DNA from: Paenibacillus phytorum
GTDB taxonomy: Bacteria > Bacillota > Bacilli > Paenibacillales > NBRC-103111
Reading direction: 5' to 3'
Length of the DNA: 64,000 nt
Assembly: GCF_013141715.1 (NCBI RefSeq)
Contig: NZ_WHOA01000147.1
Location: 82,268 to 146,267 of the forward strand
Shown: in pieces, positions 1 to 9,572 of the stretch
Layout of the letters: each line of letters opens with the position of its first letter
Position numbering within the stretch: the stretch's first letter is position 1
Notes under the pieces: generated by a model
Told to the model about the DNA's origin: nothing
The model's database searches: none
The model's input: only the letters and a program-made list of their open reading frames with translations
Position numbers and translations under genes: made by a program

Positions 1-2
1 TA

Positions 3-380
3 GTATACGAACGTTTTGGGATGAATGATCAACGTTTTTATAAAGGAACACGTCGTATTTGGTTGAAAAGTATTTGGTGGTATATTCATCTTTCTTGGCA
101 AGGAACAGAGGAAGAAACATTCGATACATTAAAAGGTAATTCGGCAGATGAAATCCTTCAGCTACTCGACCGTTCAGGCAGTGGTGGTTATCGTGTGGAA
201 TTAACACGCAAAATGATGCGCCAGTTTAAAGTACATGCTAGTAGCAAAGTGCCACAATTATTTCGTCGTGTGTTGAAATTGAACACAGCACGGTTAAATA
301 TGATTGAACCTAGTTTAGTAGAAGGTGGCATAGAAACATACGTAACAGATTTGTATAAGTATTTTCTAAAGGACTTTTAG
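3..380 (+). CDS. C-terminal part of a DUF6339-like protein (5' end outside window)
   Basis: The reading frame is open to the left edge, so the gene starts outside the window; the first in-frame ATG is at 21. The visible 126 residues are basic and tryptophan-rich near the front (IWLKSIWWYIHLSW) and end in a helical region. From memory this resembles the DUF6339 family, which occurs beside PD-(D/E)XK and Z1-domain proteins in phage-defence clusters. The next gene, 25 bases on, is exactly such a PD-(D/E)XK protein, which supports the assignment. The function is unknown and the family name is an inference. Confidence 0.5.
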   Translation, partial: VYERFGMNDQRFYKGTRRIWLKSIWWYIHLSWQGTEEETFDTLKGNSADEILQLLDRSGSGGYRVELTRKMMRQFKVHASSKVPQLFRRVLKLNTARLNMIEPSLVEGGIETYVTDLYKYFLKDF

Positions 381-405
381 AAAAATTGGAGAAAGAGTCG
401 AGTAT

Positions 406-1308
406 ATGGAAACAATACAAAAAATTAGAGAAGGCTTCGCATATTTTCGGACATCTGCAAAACATTCCATTACATTGAAAGAGCAGTATTATTGGATTGT
501 GAAAATTGATGGTATGCAAGGTGTTGCCATTGAAATCCCAGCAGATAAACATGTAAATGAGCAGTTAACCAGCATTTCTTATTATACGAAAGAATATATA
601 ATTGGTGGTGAAGAACGCCATTTATTAATGCTCGTATCTGATCATCCGAAGTTATACGATGATTTTGCGATAATTTGTGCTGGCTTTTTAGAGAAGGTAC
701 TCGATGCAGAATCGTATCAAGAAATCCAACAGAATCCAATTTCTTGGTGGCATGCGATGAAAGAACTGATGGGCAATGCCAATATTGAAAAAGCAGCCTA
801 TAGCGTACTAGCTGAAATGCTAAGTTACTATTATTTGTTGAAACAAGAAAAAGACGTATCTTGGGTAGGGCCATTTGGTGGTTCTGTTGATTTTAATTGT
901 AATGATGGTTGCTATGAGGTGAAATCTACTATAGTACGTTATGGCTCACAAATTACAATTAATAGTCAATATCAGTTAAAAGCAAAATATTTGTTATTTT
1001 ATCGTTTTGAACCTGCTGTATACGGTATTTCGATTCAAGATATGGTTACAAAATTAGTAGAATTGGACGTAGAAGAATCGGAAATCGAACGTGCACTTGA
1101 AAAACTAAAATACCCAATTGGCAGTGAAGTTCGTACAAAATCATATCGCCTGCTCGAAGTAATGAAATATGAAATCGATGAAAGCTTTCCAAAAATCGTA
1201 CCAGAAAGTTTTATAGATGGACAATTGCCTAAACATATTAGCGGACTCATTTATAAATTAGATTTAGATGGTTTGAATGGAGAAGTTATTGATTTAAAGG
1301 AAATCTAA
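406..1308 (+). CDS. PD-(D/E)XK motif protein (DUF4420-like)
   Basis: This 300-residue protein fits the PD-(D/E)XK nuclease-fold family often annotated DUF4420. The core is visible around residues 160-190: an acidic residue in GGSVDF, then E171-V-K173 (YEVKST), then a QITINSQYQL strand-helix. These proteins sit in defence clusters with Z1 ATPases, cytosine methyltransferases and Vsr endonucleases. Here the downstream partners are missing or decayed: after the stop only a short open segment and a Vsr fragment remain. A GGAGAAAG site lies about 13 bases before the ATG. Family assignment is fairly sure; activity in this truncated context is doubtful. Confidence 0.7.
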   Translation: METIQKIREGFAYFRTSAKHSITLKEQYYWIVKIDGMQGVAIEIPADKHVNEQLTSISYYTKEYIIGGEERHLLMLVSDHPKLYDDFAIICAGFLEKVLDAESYQEIQQNPISWWHAMKELMGNANIEKAAYSVLAEMLSYYYLLKQEKDVSWVGPFGGSVDFNCNDGCYEVKSTIVRYGSQITINSQYQLKAKYLLFYRFEPAVYGISIQDMVTKLVELDVEESEIERALEKLKYPIGSEVRTKSYRLLEVMKYEIDESFPKIVPESFIDGQLPKHISGLIYKLDLDGLNGEVIDLKEI

Positions 1309-1454
1309 TAGAAATTGTTGATATTTTTTATAATGAATCGACTATTTTTGAAGCTTTCAACAAAACTCTTAATAACAACTCAAATATACTTTGTCCAGTG
1401 GAATTTACAAATAGCCTTGATAGAACTAATAAGGCTAGCAATCCAATGCTGTAT
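1302..1454 (+). pseudogene. Short open segment, possible stump of the next operon gene
   Basis: Directly after the PD-(D/E)XK gene and in another frame, about 50 codons are open with protein-like composition (NLIEIVDIFYNESTIFEAF at the front). There is no good start codon and a stop comes at 1452-1454. The position suggests the 5' stump of the next gene of the defence cluster, cut off by deletion. I do not recognise the family. Chance openness in AT-rich DNA is the alternative. Confidence 0.25.
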
Positions 1455-2548
1455 TGACTTTTGAGTAATTTTTTGATGTTTCCATCGAAGTAATTCGAGA
1501 TATCTTAAAATTACTCTATTAGCTATTATAATGAAACAGTTCATCCAATATGTTTATTTCATCACATAATTAGTGAAATTTGTTCTGTATGTAGAAGATT
1601 TTCCTACGATAGAAGAGGAAAAAGTATGTGGCATAAACATAATATAATCATTGGTTGAAAATATCATTGGACTAAAGTGCATAAAAAGGGGTGCTATTTG
1701 TCAAAGAGCCACAGTTGCAACCCTTTTCTTCTAGTTTCATTTTCTTTCCTGCTCGGTTAACAGAAGTCCGGATTTAACTTGTTATTTTTAGTCGCGAAGT
1801 GGTTTTTGTTTCTCTTTGGTTTGATCGATAAACTGGACCATCCCCTGATTGGTCGTCTCAAAATCCCCTTTGACCAGATGCTCCCAGATCCGTAGAATGT
1901 GCCATCCCTTTTCATAATAATAGTTATCCACCTCAAAATCCCTTTTGGCATTTCGGTACAGCTTTGAAACCCAGTAGTTGTTATTATATATTTTGTACTT
2001 TCAATTGATGAAATTAGTAATTTGTCTCAACAGGGGTATGGTGTTGCTAAGTAGGAATAGCAAGATACGGGAATCAATATAGAGGGTTACTATTCAACCT
2101 CCCCAAATATCCTCTCATCAAGAGGCTTCAAATTGTAATTTACACAAGATACGGTTCGTCTGCATTTATAAATTATTGGGGACGAAAGCACTCAGTGTCT
2201 ATTACAATGCACCAAAATATAACAATACTAATGTTGAGAAAACCCTAATAAATCAAGACTTTAGCCCACCTCGCAAGATGGAAGCAAAGAGGGCTATGTT
2301 CCGTGAAACGGTACATTTAAACAGGAATTTTTCAAAAATAAGCCATGTCTAATAAGGAGCCTGCAGATAATACTTAGACGGTTAATGTGAATTGGGTGAT
2401 AATTTGTTGTAAATAATCGAGTGAACTAAGAACTAGGAGTTTTAAGCGAAAGATAAAATCCACCATTAAGTTGCAGCATTCTGTAAAGGTATTGTTGGTA
2501 TTGCATTTAAATTGAAGGTAAATGTAAATATAAGGAGAATTATTATAG
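1309..2548. other. 1.2 kb stretch with gene remnants only
   Basis: Apart from the open segment at 1302-1454 and the Vsr fragment at 1788-2000, I see no intact coding frame on either strand. The sequence is AT-rich with dense stops in all frames. It looks like decayed remains of a defence cluster between the PD-(D/E)XK gene and RADAR. No tRNA, inverted terminal repeats or transposase were recognised. Confidence 0.5.
1788..2000 (-). pseudogene. C-terminal fragment of a Vsr-type (very short patch) endonuclease
   Basis: Read on the minus strand from 2000 down to the TAA at 1788-1790, about 70 codons are open and carry the C-terminal signature of Vsr-family DNA mismatch endonucleases: NNYWVSKLYRNAKRD, then GWHILRIWEH. 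In the family the pattern YW..K...N..RD followed by GW.VLRIWE is conserved. A stop lies directly upstream (2001-2003) and the N-terminal catalytic aspartate region is gone, so this is a broken remnant. Vsr repairs T:G mismatches from deaminated 5-methylcytosine, so it once accompanied a cytosine methyltransferase. Confidence 0.75.
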
Positions 2549-2638
2549 ATGAATAAAAAATTTTTTTTGGGGGAAAAGATATGTCAGTATCAAAAAAGAT
2601 ACAATCGAGTACTAGTTCTATTGGTGCAAGAAGTTTAG
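2549..2638 (+). promoter_or_regulatory. Possible 29-codon leader ORF overlapping the rdrA start
   Basis: An ATG at 2549 has an AAGGAG site (2532-2537) and opens a 29-codon frame that runs 58 bases into rdrA in a different phase before TAG at 2636-2638. Between the two starts lies a homopolymer tract of about A6-T8-G5-A4. Translation of the leader could couple to, or compete with, rdrA initiation at 2581, and slippage on the T8 run could in principle join the frames. This is speculative; rdrA also has its own GGGGGA site. Confidence 0.3.
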
Positions 2639-5600
2639 AAAAAACGTTAGTTCGTATAACAATGCCAACATATGACAAAATCCTTGACCATATAAACCAC
2701 TTTCGTACCCAAGCGCGCAATTATAGGAACGAGCAATCTTTTGACATTAAACCCGAATTTGTTAATACTATTACTATTTTAGGGGATCGCGGAACAGGAA
2801 AGACTTCAGTTTTACATACGTTGCATAGAGAAATTCAAAACATGCACATCAATGATATTGTCACAGCGATGATTGTACCCGAAAAAATGAGTTCTGTTAG
2901 CGATACCCTTGGTTGGATTCTTAATAGTTTAAAGTTAGTGGTTGATAATATAAACGAACGATATAGTGAATTTCTTTTTCATAAAAGGGAGAGAGAGTGG
3001 GCGCACCATCAAAGGGTCAACCGATATGATACAACAGACTCGTTAGCAAACTGTATAAAAAAAGAAGAGTTAAATCCCTTACTATTAGCTTATAAGACAG
3101 CAGAGAAGCAATATCATATAAGAAAGGAATACTATCGTGATGCCATTGTTCAGCGCGATGAAGGTATTTTAGGCTTTGTCGCAGATAATCAGAAGATGAT
3201 TAATGCTGATCTTGAGCTCATCGATAGCTTTCATTGCTTTCTTGATGCAATAATCAAGGCTAAAATGGATCTGGATAATCCTCCTGAAGATCCTTTAATT
3301 TTTATTTTCTTGGATGATGTTGATCTATGTGCAGAACGAACAGGAGAAGTACTGGAAACCGTACTAAACTTTCTGACGCACTCTCATTTAGTATCGGTAG
3401 TAACTGGCGATTATAAGGTGTTTTCAGAGGCAATTACGCTTCATCTTCTTCAGAAGGAAAACATTTCAAACCCACAGTTTTTCCAAACGAAGTTGACTGG
3501 GGCTCATTTGGAGGATCCTTCACATGATAATACGGTTCTAGGAATTCGCCAAGAACGAAGCGAGGAGTTACTTAAGAAAGCACTACCTCCAAGTTATCGA
3601 CATCGAATGGCACTTTTAAACGACAATGAGAAATGGTCATTTACTGGTTATGAATTAGATGGTACTGTAATGCGTGAATTATTCGCTGATATAGGCTTTA
3701 AGGGAAAGCGATTCGGTGATGTCTGGGGTGAGCCAGAGCCTGAATATGCTAAGTTTTTGGATCTAACGCCTCGTGGCTGTATAAATGTATATCAATTCTT
3801 ACAGCAACGTCGTCACGGAGATTGGGATGGCGATGATGTTAAGCAACTTTTATGGCTATTGGTTAATTCCTCTCGTGGTTTAAGAAAATTCAGCTCATTA
3901 ATTGAAAAAGCATTTCGTATCTACGCTTCTCATTTAGATCGTAGTTTAAATGCGAAGGATTCATATATCGATTATGATTTAATTTTTGTTCACAAAGAAT
4001 CACAATCTGAGGTTTACTGTGAGAAAACAAAAAATCAGCCCAATATCGGAGCAGAATTAGAAGCACAACTTTTTGATGAGTTCTACACTATTATGCTACT
4101 AGGGGACTTCTTTGAGAAATTGTTTCAACTTCGAGATGCATCATATAACCTAGTTAAAAATCGAATGGTAAACTATCTAAATAGAATAAACAAAAATTAC
4201 AAATTATTTCCCGATATTCAAGATACCAGTAGATTGCACGATTTTTTTCTTCAACTCACCCAGCGTATTGGGCTTAAAGATGTTGGGGGGTTATTCGCTA
4301 ATGGAAAAATAAATGAATCGGAAATAGAGTACATTCATCTATTACCAGTCCTGACGGACAATGTAAAAATAGAAGGAAACCTAAGCAATACACTAAGAAA
4401 AATTTATACAGAAGATGTTGACTGGGTAAGGCAACAGATTGAAATTCTATTTAAAAACTGGGTTAACCTGCAAGAAATGCAACATCAATTGGTTAACAAA
4501 TTAAAAGAGAAAATCGGTGAACATTCTTTAGGTCCTTTAAACTGGCGAGATTTAGAACAAGAGATATATGAGCAATTAAATATTAAAGGATTTCGAGATA
4601 AATTCTATTCTTTTGCTGATCAACGATCATTGTTCCTTGTGAATTCATTTGAAAAAATTCAATTTAATATCAAGTCTTCGAATTTGGTGGAGAAGGGAAG
4701 AATTAGGGGAAAGATGATTTCCCCCATAGTTCAACAAATTAGTTTGATAGATGATAGATTAGACTTAGATATCTCTTTTATTGATAAGCTTATACAACGT
4801 GATCAATTGATCAATGAGAAAATCGCAGATTCTAACGAGATTCCAAATGTTGAGGGGAAACTTGAAGTGATTCGCCAAGAACTTAAAAACGCTGATCCAG
4901 AAAGTATTATTAGAAGAAAAAGAGTTTTGGAACGTATTACAGTTCAGCAGGAGTATATAAAATCCCGGCAAGAAGAATGGGATAATTTAACCTCATCATT
5001 TCTCAATTCTGAATCGATGATTAATAGTGTAATTCGTAAACCTAATGAATATACGGTTACTTTCGATCCGTGGCCAATTCTTGGTAAATTTTTGCCGCCT
5101 CGTGATGTAGAAGCTCACAAACGTGCAGAGGATGTACAAGAAATTCATTATGTTTACAAAGGTCTGATGAAGTTGGATTCTGCAACCCAGCAATTCTTGC
5201 ATAATTATTTTAATGCTCTTGAAGAAGTTAAGCTACTAAACCAAATTAAGCCCTTAGATGTTGAAGCTCGTCAAAAAGAATTAGATCAATTAGAACAGAA
5301 ACAAAATGAGATTAGGAAAAAGCTTGAACAAAGTGATTTAGAGCTTAAGCGTCTAAGAAAAGCGATTCAAGAGGATTTGGAACAGGATATGACTGAATTG
5401 ATTGAGAGTGATGAGATCCTCGAACTTATTCGTTCTACAATTAATGATAATAGAAATGCATATACAAAGATATTACGAGAATCTATAGATGAAATGAAGC
5501 ATAACATGGTTAGTATTATTGTGAATTCTTATAAAAATATATTGGATTTTCATTATAATATCATATTTGAAAAAGAAGAACCGCCTTTCTCAGAAGAGAA

Positions 5601-6174
5601 AATAAAAGAAATTCAAGATATTTATGAGGGGGTTTTGGAAGAACAACTTGAATATTTAGCAACAGGGGAGCAAATGGTTATACTCGATGAAAGACTTATT
5701 AGAAATTTACAAACTTTGCGAAGAATCGGTGGTTCATTCAATAAACGTTTAGCGGATAGTATTAGTTTTATCCATCATAATTTAAAGGAAATTCCGTATG
5801 AGGAGTACGTTGATAGATTAAATCAAATAAAATTTAGTGTTCAAGATAGGCAACTTTCTGATTCCAGTGCTCAACAAAGGATTGATATATTGGTATCTTC
5901 TCTGTCAATATTTCAAACGCGGCGAGTTCCGAATTCAACTAGAATCCAACTATATCACCAGGCGGCTATACATATTATTCAAAGTATTGCGTCATCCTAC
6001 ATCATGTATACATTATTAACCATTTTACAAACTATGGATGACCGTTCTGCAGAGGCTGCTATGCATGCTTATCGTGAGCAACTTTATCTATATTATCAAG
6101 AAAATAAATTTTATCGAGACGGCTTTACAAGGTATATTGGTAAGCATATTAAGGAGGCAATGCGTGAAAATTGA
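2581..6174 (+). CDS. rdrA: RADAR ATPase subunit RdrA
   Basis: This is a 1197-residue P-loop ATPase. Walker A is GDRGTGKTS at residues 68-76 and Walker B is FIFLDDVDLC at 241-250; the C-terminal half is long, helical and charged with coiled-coil-like stretches (around residues 760-960). The next gene, overlapping by 11 bases, encodes a very large adenosine-deaminase-like protein, and this pairing defines RADAR, a phage-defence system in which RdrA cooperates with the deaminase RdrB. In published systems RdrA forms rings and RdrB a large cage. The ATG has a GGGGGA site at 2570. The assignment rests on architecture and pairing, not on an alignment. Confidence 0.85.
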   Translation: MSVSKKIQSSTSSIGARSLEKTLVRITMPTYDKILDHINHFRTQARNYRNEQSFDIKPEFVNTITILGDRGTGKTSVLHTLHREIQNMHINDIVTAMIVPEKMSSVSDTLGWILNSLKLVVDNINERYSEFLFHKREREWAHHQRVNRYDTTDSLANCIKKEELNPLLLAYKTAEKQYHIRKEYYRDAIVQRDEGILGFVADNQKMINADLELIDSFHCFLDAIIKAKMDLDNPPEDPLIFIFLDDVDLCAERTGEVLETVLNFLTHSHLVSVVTGDYKVFSEAITLHLLQKENISNPQFFQTKLTGAHLEDPSHDNTVLGIRQERSEELLKKALPPSYRHRMALLNDNEKWSFTGYELDGTVMRELFADIGFKGKRFGDVWGEPEPEYAKFLDLTPRGCINVYQFLQQRRHGDWDGDDVKQLLWLLVNSSRGLRKFSSLIEKAFRIYASHLDRSLNAKDSYIDYDLIFVHKESQSEVYCEKTKNQPNIGAELEAQLFDEFYTIMLLGDFFEKLFQLRDASYNLVKNRMVNYLNRINKNYKLFPDIQDTSRLHDFFLQLTQRIGLKDVGGLFANGKINESEIEYIHLLPVLTDNVKIEGNLSNTLRKIYTEDVDWVRQQIEILFKNWVNLQEMQHQLVNKLKEKIGEHSLGPLNWRDLEQEIYEQLNIKGFRDKFYSFADQRSLFLVNSFEKIQFNIKSSNLVEKGRIRGKMISPIVQQISLIDDRLDLDISFIDKLIQRDQLINEKIADSNEIPNVEGKLEVIRQELKNADPESIIRRKRVLERITVQQEYIKSRQEEWDNLTSSFLNSESMINSVIRKPNEYTVTFDPWPILGKFLPPRDVEAHKRAEDVQEIHYVYKGLMKLDSATQQFLHNYFNALEEVKLLNQIKPLDVEARQKELDQLEQKQNEIRKKLEQSDLELKRLRKAIQEDLEQDMTELIESDEILELIRSTINDNRNAYTKILRESIDEMKHNMVSIIVNSYKNILDFHYNIIFEKEEPPFSEEKIKEIQDIYEGVLEEQLEYLATGEQMVILDERLIRNLQTLRRIGGSFNKRLADSISFIHHNLKEIPYEEYVDRLNQIKFSVQDRQLSDSSAQQRIDILVSSLSIFQTRRVPNSTRIQLYHQAAIHIIQSIASSYIMYTLLTILQTMDDRSAEAAMHAYREQLYLYYQENKFYRDGFTRYIGKHIKEAMREN

Positions 6175-8872
6175 GATATTCCGTGAGCCTCTTGACCTTA
6201 GGGCGGAGTTGCTAACTCTACCTTTCACTAGTCTCTTATTTAACGAAGAAGACCCTCTAGAGAAAATTGCTCAAGCAAGTCCTACATCGGATAAGAAGGG
6301 CCATCCTCTAAACAAGTTCAAAGAGATGTTATACCAAGAGCTGAACGTAACACATCACCTAAGAAATCTAGATGAGATTGATTTACTGCTGCAAAAATAC
6401 TTTCCGTTTAAAGATTTACAGGAATCATACTTGGATACAAAGGACATGTCTGGATTTTACATGAAACATCTATCGAAGTTAAGTAGATTATTTATAACTC
6501 ATCGAAACGGTAAAATCACATTTAAATACTGGGGCCATGAGGAGGATACACTTTTAGGCCATTATAAAGGTATAAACAAGGTGGCATTTTGGCAGTCTCT
6601 AAATCGATGTTTCTCAACCGATCTCTTGGTCTTTATTCATTTACTTGAAAATAATATGGATGATGAAACATACCTACAGTCATATCGTTCAACAATTCAT
6701 CTTGAAGATAAGCAATTGGACCAAATTCTTCAAGCAGGAGTGGCTGATACACATTTGCATTTTTCTGCAGGTAGGAATTTTGCATTGAACTGGATTAGGC
6801 TTACCTCACCTCATCTTTTTCCGCCTTCTCGTATGACAAATGAACTATGGGGTCGATCGATTGATGAAAGATTGTTTTATATTTGTTCAATCAACAGGGT
6901 GTTGTTAGGTTTATTTCTAGCGAGAAGAGAGCAGGGGAATCTAAGTCAATTTTACGGGAAAATGAGAAAAATAGAGTTGATGTACAAGATCGCTGGCATG
7001 AAATCATTTAGAAGTGAAGAGAATTTAAGTGATATATTTGCACAGTTAATTGATGAACTAGATCTTTTACATAGTGATGGAGACGGTCATCTACATACCG
7101 AATTGGATTCATTGTATAAGTTGATGCCTGACGAACATAGCGTGGAGAATTTATTTTTATTTCGCGCACTTAAATATTTACAAAGTGGGATAAAAGACAC
7201 CCTGTTCCAAAGGGCATTTTGGAATTATATACGTATAAAAAACACTGTTTTCCGAATGCAAGTGCAAGCAAATCATACTCGCGGACTAGAATACTTCCAA
7301 AGATTCTTTAAGCGCTCTAGCAAAAGTAGAGTCTCTGTAAACCCTTTTCATCACATTCGATATATTCTTCAAACTCAGTTTGACAATCCTTATTTACGCA
7401 AATTAGAAGTTCGGTTGAGCCCGCCGACAACTGGAAATTACAAAGAAATAATGCTTGATTTAGCTAGGGAGTTAATAGAATTTTTAAGAGCTTATCATAA
7501 TGTCACTCATGATTTCGAGCAAAGAGGAAAATTGGTTCCAGCACTTGGGGTAGTTTACCATTTAATTAAATCAAAAGATAATAAGGAAACAGAAAAATGT
7601 TGGATGGATTTTTTTGATAGTGGTGATGAACGAAGTCTCTATTTTCGATCCATACAAAAATTATACGGCGCTCAGATGGATGCAATTGTTAAGTTGCGTG
7701 AATCAGTACCTGAGCTTTCTTATTATTTAGTGGGTGTTGATGCAGCGAGTAATGAGAAATGGACGGAACCATGGGTTTTCACACACATTTTTCGTAATGC
7801 GCGTAATAGTGATAAACACAGAACAATTTATCAAAAGGCGCCATACCTACCAATCCAAACGTTGGGAATTACTTATCATGTCGGTGAGGACTACCGTCAT
7901 ATCCTTACTGCACTAAGGCATGTGGATGAAGTGGTTGAAAAATTTAACCTACATGCAGGTGACCGTATTGGACACGGGGCTGTACTTGGAGTAAAACCTC
8001 AGGAATGGATTCTTAACAATCCGGTTATAGTTATACCTAGAATTGAGTATATCGAAAATTTATTGTGGTTATGGGGATTGGAAAAGAAAAATGAGACGTT
8101 TTCACATATATATTTATCAAATTTGGAAAAGGAAATTTTGTATCATGCTAAATTCATTTATGGAGAAATGGATGGTATTCATGTTTACTCGTTATGGCAA
8201 GCATATGAAAAAAAATTTAATCCTGAATTAAACTTAATTGCTTTTAATCGCTATAAACCAAGCGAAGCAACATCGAACTTTCCTTCGCCGCGATTGTTTT
8301 GTAACTTAGTTAATCCGTTGGAAGGACAAGCTTGGAACGTAGAAAAGCTATTTCTTGCTTACCATTGCAAGTGTTACTTAACTTCTATGCTTGAGCCCAT
8401 AGAAGTATCAGTAACTTCAGAAGATGTACTTTTTTATCAGCAGATCCAATCTCATATCTTAGTGAAAGTTAGTAGCCGTGGCATTGTTGTTGAAACTAAC
8501 CCTAGCTCTAATACAGCGATCACAGAAGTAGACCATATTTTCGGACATTATATCCAAGAGCTAAATTCAAGAGGTTTAAAGGGAGAACATAAAATTGAGA
8601 ATGGGCTCATCTGTACCATTAATACAGACGATCCAGTGGTGTTTAATACAACAATTAGTAATGAATTCGCGTATATTTATTATTCACTTCTGGAAAAAGG
8701 ACATGCGAGAGAGGATGTATTGCGATGGATCGATCGAATTCGTTTTAACGGTATGCGCACCTGTTTTATTATAGATCGTCAAATTACCAATCTAGAAAGA
8801 TTGAAGGAATTAGAAAGGGTAATTGGTGAGCTTGAAGAACTGATTGAAAATGGAATTTCAGATGAAGTTTAA
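6164..8872 (+). CDS. rdrB: RADAR adenosine deaminase subunit RdrB
   Basis: I chose the GTG at 6164 because AAGGAGG ends six bases before it; earlier in-frame codons lie inside rdrA. The 902-residue product has the metal-dependent adenosine deaminase signature spread over a long chain: H197-L-H199 in ADTHLHFSAG, H572 in YHVGEDYRH, GDRIGHG with H604, and INTDDP with D822-D823. Known adenosine deaminases are about 350 residues, so the length fits RdrB. RdrB deaminates adenosine or ATP nucleotides during phage infection. Translation is coupled to rdrA by the overlap. No third gene (a membrane RdrC/D-type protein) follows within 600 bases. Confidence 0.88.
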   Translation: MKIEIFREPLDLRAELLTLPFTSLLFNEEDPLEKIAQASPTSDKKGHPLNKFKEMLYQELNVTHHLRNLDEIDLLLQKYFPFKDLQESYLDTKDMSGFYMKHLSKLSRLFITHRNGKITFKYWGHEEDTLLGHYKGINKVAFWQSLNRCFSTDLLVFIHLLENNMDDETYLQSYRSTIHLEDKQLDQILQAGVADTHLHFSAGRNFALNWIRLTSPHLFPPSRMTNELWGRSIDERLFYICSINRVLLGLFLARREQGNLSQFYGKMRKIELMYKIAGMKSFRSEENLSDIFAQLIDELDLLHSDGDGHLHTELDSLYKLMPDEHSVENLFLFRALKYLQSGIKDTLFQRAFWNYIRIKNTVFRMQVQANHTRGLEYFQRFFKRSSKSRVSVNPFHHIRYILQTQFDNPYLRKLEVRLSPPTTGNYKEIMLDLARELIEFLRAYHNVTHDFEQRGKLVPALGVVYHLIKSKDNKETEKCWMDFFDSGDERSLYFRSIQKLYGAQMDAIVKLRESVPELSYYLVGVDAASNEKWTEPWVFTHIFRNARNSDKHRTIYQKAPYLPIQTLGITYHVGEDYRHILTALRHVDEVVEKFNLHAGDRIGHGAVLGVKPQEWILNNPVIVIPRIEYIENLLWLWGLEKKNETFSHIYLSNLEKEILYHAKFIYGEMDGIHVYSLWQAYEKKFNPELNLIAFNRYKPSEATSNFPSPRLFCNLVNPLEGQAWNVEKLFLAYHCKCYLTSMLEPIEVSVTSEDVLFYQQIQSHILVKVSSRGIVVETNPSSNTAITEVDHIFGHYIQELNSRGLKGEHKIENGLICTINTDDPVVFNTTISNEFAYIYYSLLEKGHAREDVLRWIDRIRFNGMRTCFIIDRQITNLERLKELERVIGELEELIENGISDEV

Positions 8873-9572
8873 TAACCTCTTCAATAATTTAATGAAAAGT
8901 CGTAATTCTCTTGGATCTAGATAATATTTAGAAGGAAAACGTAAATAAAAGAATATATTGGCATTGGATTAAATTATCTGGTTTCGCCCTATCACTAATA
9001 GCAACCTACTAGCTCTGAGTAGACTTGAAAACTCCAGTAAAATCAACTCTTAATTGGATTGAAACAGTTTATAGAGGATTGCTAAGTTTTTTGCATACGG
9101 GAAACCCAGTGCAGTAGAGTGTATTCCAAAAAAACTCTCGTATATTTACTTATAATTATAGTACTGATTTTTATTTTATTATTTTTCATGTGGATTGCCG
9201 CGGCAATCCATTTCTTATATTTCAGTCATACTTAATAGTACTTGAGGTTGTTCTCATTGCTGCAGGTTGATATAGCACCGACCGTCCTAAAGCCACAGCA
9301 TACAGGGATCAAGTATGTCTATCAAAATAAATAGGCAGTCCCAATTATATTGGGATTTGTTTACTAAAAAATATTTTGATCGTCTTTTACAAGAACGGCT
9401 ATAAAGTCAATTTTAAATACACATCGTCCATATTGTTTTGGGTTATGTTATACCAATATATCTTGAAGCTATACCGGGAGCTGAATGATTAAGAAGTTTC
9501 TGGATCAATGTAATGTCCACGCCTGACTTATAATAATGGTAATCTGAGGAAGGATCCCAATGTGATGAAGCA
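8873..9572. other. 700-base stretch between RADAR and the McrBC remnant
   Basis: No intact gene is visible. It contains a perfect 20-base palindrome (9191-9210) and, at about 9379-9492 on the plus strand, a 37-codon open segment with protein-like content (IVFYKNGYKVNFKY...) that could be the remnant of a deleted gene. The frame of the McrB fragment is open upstream only to a stop at 9540. Around 9033 the string CCAGTAAAATCAA recurs from 12504, hinting at a shared repeat. Confidence 0.4.
9191..9210. repeat. Perfect 20-base palindrome
   Basis: TGGATTGCCGCGGCAATCCA is its own reverse complement. It sits in very AT-rich DNA, between a T-rich run on its left and TTTCTTAT on its right, so it may be the stem of a bidirectional terminator, though there is almost no loop. 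A protein-binding site is the other possibility. Confidence 0.6.

Noticed and set aside
2290..2312. parS-like site (CCGTGAAACGG)
   Set aside because: Only one half resembles parS (CGTGAAAC); the other half is not complementary, so it is not the 16-base palindrome.
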